From Shewanella psychropiezotolerans (lineage in GTDB: Bacteria > Pseudomonadota > Gammaproteobacteria > Enterobacterales > Shewanellaceae), in NCBI RefSeq assembly GCF_007197555.1, contig NZ_CP041614.1, forward strand, positions 5,696,001 to 5,760,000: a DNA stretch of 64,000 nt. Reading direction: 5' to 3'. The position numbers were made by a program, and so were the translations under genes. This document shows positions 50,490-62,700 of the stretch, piece after piece. Below the pieces are notes generated by a model that had not been told where the DNA came from, did no database searches, and saw only the letters and a list, made by a program, of their open reading frames with translations. Positions within the stretch are counted from its first letter, which is position 1, and the number at the start of each line of letters is the position of its first letter.

Positions 50490-53400
50490 GATACCGGTAC
50501 CGTTATAGAAGATAGTATTGATGTCATTAGCGGCACTTTATTAGCCAGCGATGTCGATAATAACGCCAGTTGGACTTGGTCAGGTGATGATTCCGGTATC
50601 TACGGTGAGTTTGTCATAGACCCTGTTACTGGCGAGTGGACCTATACGCTAAATGACAGCGACCTGGTTAACGAGTTGTCCTCCGGCGAGAGCCATGATG
50701 AGATCTTTACCGTCACTGTTACCGATGAATTTGGTGGTACCGATACCCATGATGTCACCATCACAGTCGAAGGTAGCAACGACCTGCCAGAAATCACCAA
50801 CATTGATTCCCTTATAGTTTCAGAAGAAGGATTAACAAACGGAATTATTGATGATGTAGGTGATCCAACGGATACAACCGACCTTCCTACAGATGGAGGT
50901 ACACTAACCTTTACAGATGTTGACAATCCAGATGTCTTAGATATTACCGTGTCATTAGGTACCTCAACAACTGACATTTACTCTGATGATTTTTTAGTCA
51001 ACTGGAGCTGGGACGGTAATACAAATACCTTAACAGGAACTGCAAACAACATAGTTGTTATGACTATAGTGCTTGGCTCAGTTAGCGTTAACGCCTCTGT
51101 TTATAGTGTGGGATATACCGTTAACTTACTCGGACCACTGGATCACCTTGTCAATGATACCGAAGATCTCATGTCTATTAATTTTGGAGTCAACATTAAT
51201 GATGGGGTTGGAAATGTAGGTACAGAACTTAATGTCATTATCGAAGATGATGCTCCTCTCGATGAAGTAGATGAATTAGCAACTCCCAGCATGCCTCATA
51301 CTATTAACGAAATGATCACTGGCAACTTATTCGATCCTGGAGCCGATGGCTTCGGTAGTGTAGATTTTGAAGTCATTACCCAAGGGCTGCAATCCAATGG
51401 TATAGATTTAATTTATACCATGAACGGTGATACGTTAACCGCTATGGCGGGTAATGTAGCCGTATTTACCCTACAGGCTATTCCTGATGGCACTGGGCAT
51501 TACGATTACAAGTTCACATTACTCGATAAGGTAGACGTTGAAGTCGTGATCGATTATGACCTAGGTAGCGCTCCTGCAGGTAACAATGCCGCCTACTATG
51601 TCGACACAGACGGCTCCATTTACGCTCAAGATGATCAGGCGGCTATGGTTATCTCTACCATAACCGGTACTTTCAATGGCTCAGCCTCTTCAGTCAATTC
51701 AAATGTACATGGCATTGGAGTTGGCCCTCAAAACTCTGTGGGCTCAAATGAAGCCATTAAATTCGAATATGGTATAGATGGAACCTCACTTGCAGCAATA
51801 AGCCTTGGAACCGGTAACAATGGACAAAATAATGGCAATAGTGTTATCGACTATGTTGTGACTTATTCAAATGGAACAACTAAGAACGTAGTTGGCGCTA
51901 TTATTGATGGCACCTTAGTTCTCGAGGAGGTAGCGCCTAATGGCTTGTCTATTATGTCCATTGAAATATCCTATTTCAGCGGAGACGCTTTCCAAGTCAT
52001 CGGTTTATCCTCAGTAGATACACTTTTCAATACGCCAATCGATTTAGAGTTTGCCTATGGTGCAACAGATAACGATGGAGATGCAGTCATATTCACCCCC
52101 GAAAACGATGGACACTTCACCATCACCTTAGAGCCTGAAAACTTTATACCTGATGCCCGAAACAATACCTACCATGTAGACGAAGGCGAATCAGTAATCG
52201 GCAACATCATTGATGATGATACGGGTAACGGTATCGATAGTGATATTGATAGTGATACTTTGCTAATCACGCACATCAATGGTGTCGCAGTAGTGTTTGA
52301 TAATAATGGTGATGCCGAAGTTGAAATAACTGGCGGCACCTTATTTATTAATGAGGATGGTAATTTTACTTTTGAACACGACGGTAGTGAGGATGCGCCA
52401 ACCAGTTTCACCTACACCATAGATGATGGCAATGGCGACACAGATACAGCAACGGTTTATTTTGAGGTCTATTCTGAAGAAACATTTGGACCAGAAGATG
52501 ACACCACTGTAGAAACTGGCGATGCCCATGATGTTCTCATAGGTGATACAACAGGCTTCGGCCCAGGTCAGAATTATAATATAGCCTTTATTATTGATAC
52601 TTCTGGCAGTATGGGGAGCGCAGTTGATACCGCCAGAACGCAGATAACAAATGTGTTAAACCAGTTGATATCGACCATTGGTCAAGGTAATCCCGGAGTC
52701 GTAAATATCTTAGTAATAGACTTCAATACAGGTGCTGAAATTCTTCTAAATATTGATTTATCAAATTTAGATGCAAGTATCATTGAGGCAGCTCTAGAAG
52801 ATATGAATAGTGATGGTTGGACAAATTATGAGGCCGCATTTAACCTTGCGACCACTTGGTTTACTTCTGGATTGGCTTCAACAAACATAGGGATGAATTA
52901 CACTTTCTTCGTTACTGATGGTGAGCCCACAAGACCTGGTGATGATGATAATAACTATGAAGAAGCTTACCTCGCTGCCGTTGCAGCTTTTGCATTGCTC
53001 ACCTTTGAAAACCTGACTTACGTCCAAGCAATAGGGCTAGGAAATGCATTTAACCCAAATGACCCAGATTATATACTGGATCAATTCGACTCGGGTGCTA
53101 CCCCACTGACGAGTGTCGATGTCGATAACTTAGCAGATGCCATCTTACAAACAGCCTTGTTGCCCGGTGATGATGATCTAAATGCGGGAAATGGTAACGA
53201 TATTATCTTTGGTGATCTGATTGAGTTTGACGGTATTGATTTAGAAGGGTTCGATGCACTTGTCGAATATGTCGATGATCAAACGGGTAGCGATTTAAAT
53301 TTAGATGGTAATATCTCAATTTATGAGGTTCACACCTACGTATCAGAAAATGCGAGTGACTTCGATGTATCTCGGGAAAACGACGGAGATGATATTCTTA

Positions 53401-53867
53401 CTGGCGGTGATGGCAACAATATCTTGTTTGGTCAAGGGGGAGATGACCTGCTACTAGGTGGTAGCGGTAACGATCTGTTGTTTGGAGGTGATGGCACCGA
53501 TGAATTAGTTGGTGGCAGAGGTGATGACGAGATGCACGGAGGTGCAGACGATGACACCTTCACCTGGAATACTGATTCAATCAACGGCGAAAGCGATACT
53601 GTATTGGACTTCGATGCTTTAGAAGATGTACTCGACCTTTCCGAGCTTCTTTCTGGTGAAACTGATGATGCGGTAGACCTCCTTGATTATTTATCTTTCG
53701 ATGTTTCAGGCGGAGATACGATTATCACTATCGATCTTGATGGTAATGGGGGAGGCACCGACACTATCACTATTCTTCTTCAAGGAACCAGTTTAGCCGG
53801 AGTTGGTGATCAAGCCATTATCCAAGGTTTACTCGATAATAATGCACTCATCGTAGATGTTGCTTAA
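49272..53867 (+). CDS. LapA/BpfA-type giant adhesin, C-terminal portion as read (VCBS, vWA, RTX, type I signal)
   Basis: The frame is open from 49272, just after the last G5 tract, to 53867, so this is the natural C-terminal half of the adhesin rather than a separate gene; no credible start lies here. Order: the last array copies, a divergent VCBS module, unique beta-rich segments (50800-52500), a von Willebrand A domain with a full MIDAS (DTSGSMGS at 52594-52617, the Thr in WTNYEAAF, TDGEP at about 52910), RTX nonapeptides (GGDGNNILFGQGGDDLLLGG ..., about 53380-53560) and a C-terminal type I target region (DTDTITILLQG-like, last ~60 residues). This matches RTX adhesins exported by LapBCE-type systems. 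A terminator follows. Confidence 0.9.
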   Translation, partial: VWGTDTHDVTITVEGTNDAPIITTLDAEDTGTVVEVGIIDDFDANPANNNTPEPGIAAISGTLSATDVDNNASWTWSGDDSGTYGEFVIDSVTGEWTYTLNDSDLVNELASNESHNEIFTVTVTDEFGGTDTHDVTITVEGTNDAPIITTLDAEDTGTVVEVGIIDDFDANPANNNTPEPGIAAISGTLSATDVDNNASWTWSGDDSGTYGEFVIDSVTGEWTYTLNDSDLVNELASNESHNEIFTVTVTDEFGGTDTHDVTITVEGTNDAPIITTLDAEDTGTVVEVGIIDDFDANPANNNTPEPGIAAISGTLSATDVDNNASWTWSGDDSGTYGEFVIDSVTGEWTYTLNDSDLVNELASNESHNEIFTVTVTDEFGGTDTHDVTITVEGTNDAPIISLNIPDDTGTVIEDSIDVISGTLLASDVDNNASWTWSGDDSGIYGEFVIDPVTGEWTYTLNDSDLVNELSSGESHDEIFTVTVTDEFGGTDTHDVTITVEGSNDLPEITNIDSLIVSEEGLTNGIIDDVGDPTDTTDLPTDGGTLTFTDVDNPDVLDITVSLGTSTTDIYSDDFLVNWSWDGNTNTLTGTANNIVVMTIVLGSVSVNASVYSVGYTVNLLGPLDHLVNDTEDLMSINFGVNINDGVGNVGTELNVIIEDDAPLDEVDELATPSMPHTINEMITGNLFDPGADGFGSVDFEVITQGLQSNGIDLIYTMNGDTLTAMAGNVAVFTLQAIPDGTGHYDYKFTLLDKVDVEVVIDYDLGSAPAGNNAAYYVDTDGSIYAQDDQAAMVISTITGTFNGSASSVNSNVHGIGVGPQNSVGSNEAIKFEYGIDGTSLAAISLGTGNNGQNNGNSVIDYVVTYSNGTTKNVVGAIIDGTLVLEEVAPNGLSIMSIEISYFSGDAFQVIGLSSVDTLFNTPIDLEFAYGATDNDGDAVIFTPENDGHFTITLEPENFIPDARNNTYHVDEGESVIGNIIDDDTGNGIDSDIDSDTLLITHINGVAVVFDNNGDAEVEITGGTLFINEDGNFTFEHDGSEDAPTSFTYTIDDGNGDTDTATVYFEVYSEETFGPEDDTTVETGDAHDVLIGDTTGFGPGQNYNIAFIIDTSGSMGSAVDTARTQITNVLNQLISTIGQGNPGVVNILVIDFNTGAEILLNIDLSNLDASIIEAALEDMNSDGWTNYEAAFNLATTWFTSGLASTNIGMNYTFFVTDGEPTRPGDDDNNYEEAYLAAVAAFALLTFENLTYVQAIGLGNAFNPNDPDYILDQFDSGATPLTSVDVDNLADAILQTALLPGDDDLNAGNGNDIIFGDLIEFDGIDLEGFDALVEYVDDQTGSDLNLDGNISIYEVHTYVSENASDFDVSRENDGDDILTGGDGNNILFGQGGDDLLLGGSGNDLLFGGDGTDELVGGRGDDEMHGGADDDTFTWNTDSINGESDTVLDFDALEDVLDLSELLSGETDDAVDLLDYLSFDVSGGDTIITIDLDGNGGGTDTITILLQGTSLAGVGDQAIIQGLLDNNALIVDVA

Positions 53868-53870
53868 TTA

Positions 53871-53906
53871 CAGCAGGTTAATGAGTTCATTAGCCTGCTC
53901 ATTTTT
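53871..53906 (+). terminator. Terminator after the first adhesin
   Basis: AGCAGGTTAAT (53872-53882) pairs with ATTAGCCTGCT (53889-53899) with one G-T pair and a 6-base loop, then CATTTTT. Confidence 0.75.
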
Positions 53907-53983
53907 ACTTATTTGATGAACAAGATTATCGCTACTAGACTTAAGTGAGGAATGACTAACAAGAACTAAACTAAGGTGCTTTC

Positions 53984-55453
53984 ATGGTCGAAATAAGCTC
54001 TCTGGGCCGAAAGATGAAAGGCATTATCGCACCATTAGCTGTGGTGTCTTTACTCGCCTTAATCGCCATGGCTGGCTTAGCCTTAGACTCAGGGAAAGTT
54101 TATTCTGATTATCGACGAGCGCAAACTGCCGCCGATGCGGCAGCATTAGCTGGAGCTTTCGAAAAGTTTTATGGCCGAGACCACCTCACTATTGTCACAG
54201 CGGCTAACGCAGAAGCCATAGTCAACGGCTTTACTCAAGGTAACCAAGGTATCAACGTCGAGATTAACCATCCACCATTATCAGGCTTCTATATCGGTGA
54301 TCCCTTTTCAGTAGAAGTGATCATCACCCAGCCAACCCTCACCTTCTTCTCACAAATACTCGACATAGATTCTATCCCCTACAAGGTAAGAGCCGTAGCG
54401 AATGGTAACACCGCCAGCGGGATCAACTGCGTATATGTCCTCGACAACGAACAAAAAAAAGCCTTCGAAGTCACTAGTGACTCAGTACTCGACGCACGCT
54501 GTGGAATTTGGGTAAATTCAGACGATAGCGGTGCAGCCAGCGTGGTTGAGAGTGGAGCTTGTGTGAAAGCCGGCATGATCACTGTTGTTGGAGGTTATAC
54601 AACCGGACAAACTTGTGATTTAGGCGGCGAGGCCTATCAATGTGATAATAATGGGAACTGCCCTCTCAGCGGCATGGGCTTACCACCCGAAGAATCCCCC
54701 TTACCCGCTCCAGACCCTTTTGCAGGCCTAACGCCGCCGACAGTGGATAGAACCTCTGGCGCATGTCCGCCGGAGGAGAGTTGTAATGCCAGTGGATGTA
54801 GTGGAAAAAAGAAAGACTCAGGTGGCCCCTATGAGCCATACACCATAGATACCAATGGCTCAGTCGATCTATTTTCAGGTACTTATTGTGGCGGCATATT
54901 AGTGAAAAAAGGCACTGCAAACCTTAGTACTGGGGTATACATTCTTCGAGGCGGTGGGCTCACTGTTGAAGGAGCAGACTCAGAAGCCATCGGCCCAGGA
55001 GTTTCATTTTATAACACTTGCTATTGGGCCTGTGATGACCCTGATTCAGATCATGACCCTGAAAAAGGTAAAGAATGGTTCTGGACTCTGGATATCAACT
55101 CAAGCTCTGAAGTTAACTTTTCCGCGCCACTCTGTAACGGCGGCGCTAGCGGCAGTGAATGTGTCAACGATCTAGATGGCATACTCTTCTTTTCAGATAG
55201 AGATGCCCCCTCCTCTGATAATCCAGGCTCTTACCCACTAAACAGAATAGATAGCAGCGTGACGGCAACCTTAGCCGGAGCAATATACGTAGGTAATCAG
55301 CACCTTAAGTTTCACAGTAACTCAACGGGTAACCCATCAGATACTATCTTAGTGTCGAAGTTCTTAGAAATTTCAAGTGGCTCGACCGTGGAGATTAGTA
55401 ATTTCACCGGCTCAGGGGGCTCCCCACTAAAACGGGTCACCTTAGTTGAGTAA
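53984..55453 (+). CDS. TadG-like protein with long cysteine-rich extracellular part
   Basis: A 489-residue protein whose N-terminus is the Tad/TadG type: a single hydrophobic helix (IIAPLAVVSLLALIAMAGLALDSG) followed by the hallmark YRRAQTAADAAALAGA. TadG-like proteins are thought to be anchored pseudopilin-associated proteins of Flp/Tad pilus systems. The remaining ~350 residues carry 14 cysteines, all after residue 145, a Pro/Gly/Ser-rich linker and a beta-helix-like C-terminal part (VDLFSGTYCGGILVKKGTANLSTGVYILRGGGLTVEG). No vWA domain is visible. Two TadE-like genes follow 10 and 2 bases apart, so the three are one operon; it lies about 115 bases after the adhesin and its terminator. Confidence 0.8.
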   Translation: MVEISSLGRKMKGIIAPLAVVSLLALIAMAGLALDSGKVYSDYRRAQTAADAAALAGAFEKFYGRDHLTIVTAANAEAIVNGFTQGNQGINVEINHPPLSGFYIGDPFSVEVIITQPTLTFFSQILDIDSIPYKVRAVANGNTASGINCVYVLDNEQKKAFEVTSDSVLDARCGIWVNSDDSGAASVVESGACVKAGMITVVGGYTTGQTCDLGGEAYQCDNNGNCPLSGMGLPPEESPLPAPDPFAGLTPPTVDRTSGACPPEESCNASGCSGKKKDSGGPYEPYTIDTNGSVDLFSGTYCGGILVKKGTANLSTGVYILRGGGLTVEGADSEAIGPGVSFYNTCYWACDDPDSDHDPEKGKEWFWTLDINSSSEVNFSAPLCNGGASGSECVNDLDGILFFSDRDAPSSDNPGSYPLNRIDSSVTATLAGAIYVGNQHLKFHSNSTGNPSDTILVSKFLEISSGSTVEISNFTGSGGSPLKRVTLVE

Positions 55454-55463
55454 GGAGTAATAA

Positions 55464-55940
55464 ATGGATGTAAAAAAGCACTTCACTTTGAGCTCAACTA
55501 AACAAAAGGGGGTTGCAGCCATCGAAGCCGTCATTGTTTTACCTATTATCATTTTTATTATGCTGGCAGTAATCGATTTCGGTCGTGTCATGTATGTGTC
55601 GATTACCACGACTAATGCCGCACGTGCAGCAGCGGGGTATGCGGCGCAAAGTACCAATCTCGTCATTGACACATCTGGAATAAGGGCCTCTGCACTTTCG
55701 GAAGCGAGCGATCTCATTAGTGATGCCTTTAACTCAGATCCGGTGGCTGTAAGTTCGAAACGTGTATGTAAATGCTCTGGTAGCAGTAGTGAAGTATTTT
55801 GTACTAACAACTTATGCACTGGTCAGGTTGAGATATTTGTGGAGGTAACTGCAACACGCGATTTTCGTACCGTAGTTTCTTATCCACTCATACCCAATCA
55901 ACTTGTAATAAGCAGAACTGCTACCATTAGGGCACAATAG
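55464..55940 (+). CDS. TadE-like pseudopilin (first of two)
   Basis: A 158-residue TadE-type minor pseudopilin. A short basic leader ends in KG, followed by VAAIEAVIVLPIIIFIMLAVIDFGRVMYV: the cleavage-site Gly, the Glu at +5 and the long hydrophobic helix expected for processing by a TadV-type prepilin peptidase. The soluble domain has four cysteines clustered near CKCSGSSSEVFCTNNLC. It is 10 bases after the TadG-like gene. No prepilin peptidase, ATPase TadA or secretin is in the window. Confidence 0.83.
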   Translation: MDVKKHFTLSSTKQKGVAAIEAVIVLPIIIFIMLAVIDFGRVMYVSITTTNAARAAAGYAAQSTNLVIDTSGIRASALSEASDLISDAFNSDPVAVSSKRVCKCSGSSSEVFCTNNLCTGQVEIFVEVTATRDFRTVVSYPLIPNQLVISRTATIRAQ

Positions 55941-55942
55941 CG

Positions 55943-56410
55943 ATGAAAAAATATAAACAATCAAGCCAGCTATTCGGTAAGAAGTCTAGCAAATTCCAAA
56001 AAGGTTTAGCTGCGGTAGAAGCTGCAATTGTCGCTCCCATATTTTTTCTCATTCTGTTTGCTATTCTCGATGGTGCCAGGATGATATACGCATACGGAGC
56101 CGTTGCTCATGCTGCTCGAGAAGGTGTGCGTTATGCTGTAGTCAGAGGCGCTGAAGCTGGTGATGATTTACGTAGAGTAGGAGATTCACCGACTAACGAT
56201 GCGAAAATTGAGGCTCATGTGTTGCAAAGGGCACAGCCTCTAGAACGAATACGAGTTACCACTACATGGGAAGAGGACGCGAATCAACTTCGCGATCAAA
56301 GTGCCGGCAAAGTTGTAGAAGTACAAATTGAGCACGATTTCGAACCCGTTACCCCTTTCTTACCAGCGATTACATTATCTAGCACATCCCGGACCGTTAT
56401 CTATTTTTGA
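55943..56410 (+). CDS. TadE-like pseudopilin (second of two)
   Basis: A 155-residue TadE-type protein with the same leader logic: a basic leader to QKG, then LAAVEAAIVAPIFFLILFAILDGARMIYA (Glu at +5). The segment AAREGVRYAVVRGAEAGDD is typical of TadE. It begins 2 bases after the first TadE stop and ends the trio. It has no cysteine pair like its neighbour, so the two are not simple copies. Confidence 0.83.
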   Translation: MKKYKQSSQLFGKKSSKFQKGLAAVEAAIVAPIFFLILFAILDGARMIYAYGAVAHAAREGVRYAVVRGAEAGDDLRRVGDSPTNDAKIEAHVLQRAQPLERIRVTTTWEEDANQLRDQSAGKVVEVQIEHDFEPVTPFLPAITLSSTSRTVIYF

Positions 56411-56738
56411 CACTTCGATGCCTGACAACACTTGACTGAATCCTTTCGATGGCAAGAAGTGCCAAATTGAACTAACAAACCAGTAAAAAAACCTCAATAG
56501 CCCCCTGCCGTCAGCTAAACACAAAAACACAACATTCAACACAACTAACCGACACGCAGCAATTTTGAAGCACGTAAAACTATCGGATTACCCACAAATA
56601 GATATTCAACCGTCAACAAATTGACCACCGCCACTACATGGGTTAACATTTGTGATCCCATTGTAAGGATATGCTGCTGACGTTGGGAAAAGGGTTTACC
56701 AGAGCTGCACTGTTGATACTATTTGCTTGGAGTTAAGA
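56411..56738 (+). other. Intergenic region upstream of the second adhesin; no gene seen
   Basis: 328 bases, A/C-rich in its first half with few G, and no open frame with family similarity. It should contain the promoter of the second adhesin. No terminator is obvious after the TadE trio, so read-through into the adhesin is possible. Confidence 0.55.
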
Positions 56739-59700
56739 ATGAAATCTTTAGTCACCACACAACACGGACAAGTTTTAATTGCTAATGGAGAGATCGCCGT
56801 TGAAATAAACGGTGAAAGACGGCTCATAGCACCTGGTGAACAACTTCCGGTTGGCACAACACTCTTTATCCCTGAAGATGCAGAGCTTGAAATAGCTTAT
56901 GAAGATGGCGCAACTTTCTCCAGTGCAGCAGCACAAGATGAAACTTCTGAAATAGCAGATGCTGACACGTCAATTACTGACGAGATTCAAGCTATTCAAG
57001 CTCAAATCGCAGCAGGTGAAGATCCTACAGAAGGGCCCGATACCGCAGCAGGTGCTGGTGCAAATGGTAACGAAGGTGGTGACTTTGTATCGTTAGGACG
57101 TAGCGGTGATGAAACTTTAGCAGGTTCAGGCTTCGACACCTCTTTCGGTGCACCTCTTGATGCAAATGCGGCATTAACGGCTAACCTTTCTTTGGCTCAA
57201 ACAGACAATCAAATAACAGATAACGTTAACATAGCCCAGTTTACCGATAACTTTGTCAATGGTGTTGCCTATACGACGTCATCAGGCCTAAGTGGATTTA
57301 CCGGTGATGTAGGAGCTGATGGTTCATTTGCTTATAACCCAGGCGATACCATCACCTTTAGTATTGGTGACGTCATCATTGCTAGCTTTAGTGCAGATGC
57401 AATTCAAGGCACTATTCTTTTCCTTCAAGACATTGCTGGTACATCTTTGTCAGATAGCAACATGAACTATGTTGAGAACATGGCTATCTTCTTACAGGCT
57501 CTAGATAACGACCTCAGTGATGGAACCGACGATGGTGTCTTACAGACTAATAGTATAGTCAATTTGGATGATAGTTACGCATCTAACATCAACATTATTG
57601 CAGCGATTCATGAAGCATTAACGGGCTATGTCGACCCCACTACTGGTCAGCCACTGAATCTAGCAACTGCGGGTAAAGAGATGTTATCTCTCGTACTGGC
57701 TGAGCTGGGTATTATCTTCACTCGAGACTCAGAGTTAGACCCTAGCGGCGCGAATATATTCGAGACCCTGGCAATGGATCATGTTGCCGACACTATCGAT
57801 GACTTAGCCGGTGATCGCGGGCCGGTAACAGCAGACGATCGTACAGCTGATATACTTGATGTACCTGGCGGGCTAATTACCTACAATTACAATGAATTAG
57901 ATGGAAAGATCACCTTTACAGCTAACGACCTACTCGCAGGCGCTTCAGGTCAGCAGGTAACAACTGAAAATTTAGTCGTTAAAAATGTACAACTTAATGC
58001 TGACTTTGCCGACATAGGTACACTCGTCGATCTTGGGAACGGTAATTACGAGATAATTCTCAATGCTGGTATAACTCAATATGACTTAGAAGGTCTAAGT
58101 ATCGATTACCGTGTAGAAGATTGGACCGCCTTCAGAGAGGTCACTTCAGCAACACAAGATCAATTTAAATCACATCTTTCAGCGGATATTCCCGATGTAT
58201 TTGAGCATGACGGCTTCAATCAGTTTACCTTAAACAGTGAACTAACCTTCGCAGATGATCAACTATTAGAAATCAACTTTACCAGTGAGATCATGAGTGA
58301 GCAGCTTGGTTTTCCAATTGCTGAATACGCCGATGACTATCTAGTACCACTAGAGTATTCGAATGATGGTGGCCTCACTTGGCAGACTATGACAGTCACA
58401 TCGGTTGACTATAGCGGCAGTATTCCTCGTCCTGTTTTTGGCTTTGTCTTAGAGGCTGGAAACGACAGTGTCATCATACGTGTACCTATCTTTGATGATG
58501 TAGCTATAGAGCCTACCGAGTATTTCGTTGCCCAAGTCACGGGTGAAAATGTTTACGATGAAACACTGCAATTTGCCATTTTTGACAATGATGCCGATGG
58601 TTCAGGCCTCCCCCAGATAGATATTGATTATGTTATCGTGATTGAAGGGATGGAAAACGCAGTATTTACCCTCACATTGAGCGAGGCAAGCACAGAAACA
58701 ATCACCGTTAACTACAGTACAGAAGAGCTGTCAGCACTATTTGGCGAAGATTTCATCGCTGTATCTGGCACAGTAACCTTCCTTCCGGGTGAAACAACCG
58801 CCTATATCACTGTGCCGATTGTTGATGATTTAATCATCGAAGACAGCCCTGAGTTTGCAATTGTCAACCTGACCGACCCAGTAAATGCGGCTCTCGTCGA
58901 CGCCCAAGGTACACTGCGAATCTTCGATAATGATGGCCCTTCCAATACAGCGGTAAGCATAGATATCGATCCAATTACGGGTGATAACTTAATTACCGAT
59001 GCAGAGGGCAATCAGACCATTACTGTCACTGGTACAGTTTCGGCAGATGCCTCTATTACTGTCGGTATAGTCATTATCACGATTAATGGTCAAACCTATC
59101 AGACAGAGATGAATGCCGACGGCACCTTCTCGATTGAAGTTGCAGGATCTGAGCTAGTTAATGACCCAGATACAGTTATAGAGGCTGTTGTATATGGCTT
59201 TGGAGCTGGCGGAGCACAAGGTACTGCTAATACATCAGAAAACTATGATGTCGAGTCCATATTAGCTGACGACACCAACACTATCGATGAAGATGGCGTC
59301 GCGACAGGCAATGTATTAGATAACGATTCAGACATAGATGATGACCTGTCTGTCGTCAGCTTCGAAGTTGACGGCGAAAATTACACAGCAGGCACAACGA
59401 TTCAACTAGAAGGTGGATCACTAGTCATCAATGAAGATGGCACTTATACCTTCGCGCCAAATGAAAACTGGAACGGCACAGTCCCTGTCATCACCTACAC
59501 AACTAATACAGGCTCAACTGCCACGTTGACGCTAAACGTCATCGCTGTTGATGATCCTAGTATTGTTAATAATGATTCAAACACGATCAATGAAGGTGAA
59601 ACAGCGACAGGTAACGTACTCGATAATGATTCAGATGTTGATGATGACCTTACAGTAGTAAGTTTTCAGATTGACGGTATTACATATGACGCCGGAGTCT

Positions 59701-62700
59701 TTGTCAGTGTTGAAGGTGGATTTGTCGTCATCAACGAAGACGGTAGCTACTCTTTCACCCCTGAGAGTAACTGGAATGGCACTCTTCCTGTTATCACTTA
59801 TACAACTAATACTGGCTCTACCGCGACACTAACCTTAGAGGTCACGCCTGTCGATGACCCAAGTGTACTAGCTAATGACAGCAACACTATCAACGAAGAT
59901 AGCGTGGCAACAGGCAACGTATTAGATAACGACTCAGACATCGACAATGATCTGTCTGTGGTTAGCTTCGAAGTAAATGGTGAAACCCACACCGCTGGTA
60001 CAACAGTACAGCTTGAAGGCGGCACACTGGTCATCAATGAAGATGGCACCTATACCTTCACGCCAAATGAAAATTGGAACGGCTCAGTTCCTGTCATCAC
60101 TTATACAACCAATACCGACTCTAGCGCGACTCTGACCTTAGAGGTCACGCCAGTCAATGATCCAAGTGTACTCGCCAATGACAGCAACACTATCGACGAA
60201 GATAGCGTGGCAACAGGCAACGTATTAGATAACGACTCAGACATCGACAATGATCTGTCTGTGGTTAGCTTCGAACTAAATGGTGAAACTCACACTGCAG
60301 GCACTACCGTCGAACTTGAAGGTGGCACACTGGTCATCAACGAAGATGGCACCTATACCTTCACGCCAAATGAAAATTGGAACGGCTCAGTTCCTGTCAT
60401 CACTTATACAACCAATACAGGTTCTACAGCCACTCTGACCTTAGAGGTCACGCCAGTTGATGACCCGAGTGTACTCGCTAATGACAGCAACACTATCGAC
60501 GAAGATAGCGTGGCAACAGGCAACGTATTAGATAACGACTCAGACATCGACAATAATCTGTCTGTGGTTAGCTTCGAAGTAAATGGTGAAACCCACACCG
60601 CTGGTACAACAGTACAGCTTGAAGGCGGCACACTGGTCATCAATGAAGATGGCACCTATACCTTCACGCCAAATGAAAATTGGAACGGCTCAGTTCCTGT
60701 CATCACTTATACAACCAATACCGACTCTACCGCGACTCTGACCTTAGAGGTCACGCCAGTCAATGATCCAAGTGTACTCGCCAATGACAGCAAGACTATC
60801 GATGAAGACACTGTCGCAACGGGCAACGTGCTTGATAACGATGTAGATGTCGATGATGCGCTTAGCGTTGTAAGCTTTACCGTTGAAGGCAGCAATGCAG
60901 TCTACCAAACTGGTGAAGGCGTTGAGCTTACTAGCGGTACGCTAGAGCTTAATGCAGACGGTAGCTATACATTTACTCCTTGGGAAAACTGGAATGGCGA
61001 TGTCCCGGTAATTACTTACACGACTAATACCGGCGAATCAGCGACACTCACCATAGTCGTCAATGATGACAATACAGATACGGCCAATGATACAAACTCT
61101 GTCAATGAGGAGGTTACAGCAACTGGTAATGTTCTGACAAACGATGAAAGTGAAAACACTGAAGTAGTAAGCTTCACCATCGGAGACGACCCAACAGTTT
61201 ACCTTGCTGGTGAAGGTATGGAGCTTTTCAGTGGTGTCTTCTCTATGGAAGCTGATGGCAGTTACTCATTCATGCCATGGGACAATTGGAATGGTGTAGC
61301 ACCGATCGTTACATATACGACGAATACAGGTGAAACTGCGACTCTAACTATCACAGTAACGCCAGAAAATGACGCACCAGTCTTAGTAGCAGATATCAGT
61401 GATGTCGATGAGAACGCCACCCTCACCGTCAACACCGATAACGGTGTGCTCAGTAATGACACTGATGTTGATAGCAGCGATGAACTTACTGTCACAGGGA
61501 TCCTCTCTGGCACTACAGGTGCAGCCACTGCTGTTGCCGATGGCGCAGCGGGTATAGTGGTGAACGAGTACGGCACGCTCACCATGAACGCCGATGGTAG
61601 CTACAGCTTTGTGGCCAATGGCGTACTAGCTGAAGCCTTAGCGGCAGGAACCACTGCCGATGTCACTTTCACTTATACGGCAACTGATGGTGTTGAGTCG
61701 CTAACACAGACTTTAACAATAACAATAACAGGCGCCAACGACCCGGCTGACATCACCGTCGGCCAAGGCGATAGCGATGCCGGTACCGTCACTGAAGATG
61801 GTCTGACTGACAGCGATGTCGATACCGTTGAAATGGTCTCTGGCAGCTTGACCGTCACCGACGTCGACAGCGGCGAAGCGGTATTCCAGGTACAAACTGA
61901 TGTCGCCGATGGCAACTACGGTAGCTTTAGCATCGACGCTGACGGCAACTGGAGTTACACACTTAATAACGACCATGCAGATGTGCAGTCACTGACTGAC
62001 GGCCAGACGCTGACCCGTACCATCACAGTGACCAGTGCCGATGGCACCGCCTCACACAACGTGATCATCACCATTGTCGGCGCCAACGACCCGGCTGACA
62101 TCACCGTCGGCCAGGGCGATAGCGATGCCGGTACCGTCACTGAAGATGGTCTGACTGACAGCGATGTCGATACCGTTGAAATGGTCTCTGGCAGCTTGAC
62201 CGTCACCGATGTCGATACTGGCGAAGCGGTATTCCAGGTACAATCTGATGTCGCCGATGGCAACTATGGTAGCTTTAGCATCGACGCTGACGGCAACTGG
62301 AGTTACACACTTAATAACGACCATGCAGATGTGCAGTCACTGACTGACGGCCAGACGCTGACCCGCACCATCACAGTGACCAGTGCCGATGGCACCGCCT
62401 CACACAACGTGATCATCACCATTGTCGGCGCCAACGACCCGGCTGACATCACCGTTGGCCAAGGCGATAGCGATGCCGGCACCGTCACTGAAAATGGCGC
62501 AACCGATACCGATGCAGTGACCGTTGAAATGGTCTCTGGCAGCTTGACCGTCACCGATGTGGATACTGGCGAAGCGGTATTCCAGGTACAAACTGATGTC
62601 GCCGATGGCAACTACGGTAGCTTTAGCATCGACGCTGACGGCAACTGGACTTACACCCTAAATAACAGCCATGCAGATGTGCAGTCACTGACTGACGGCC

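Noticed and set aside
41736..56700. Shared GCTGACGT motif upstream of both adhesin genes (about 41738 and 56680)
   Set aside because: Only about eight identical bases with different spacing to the start codons; too short to claim a common operator.
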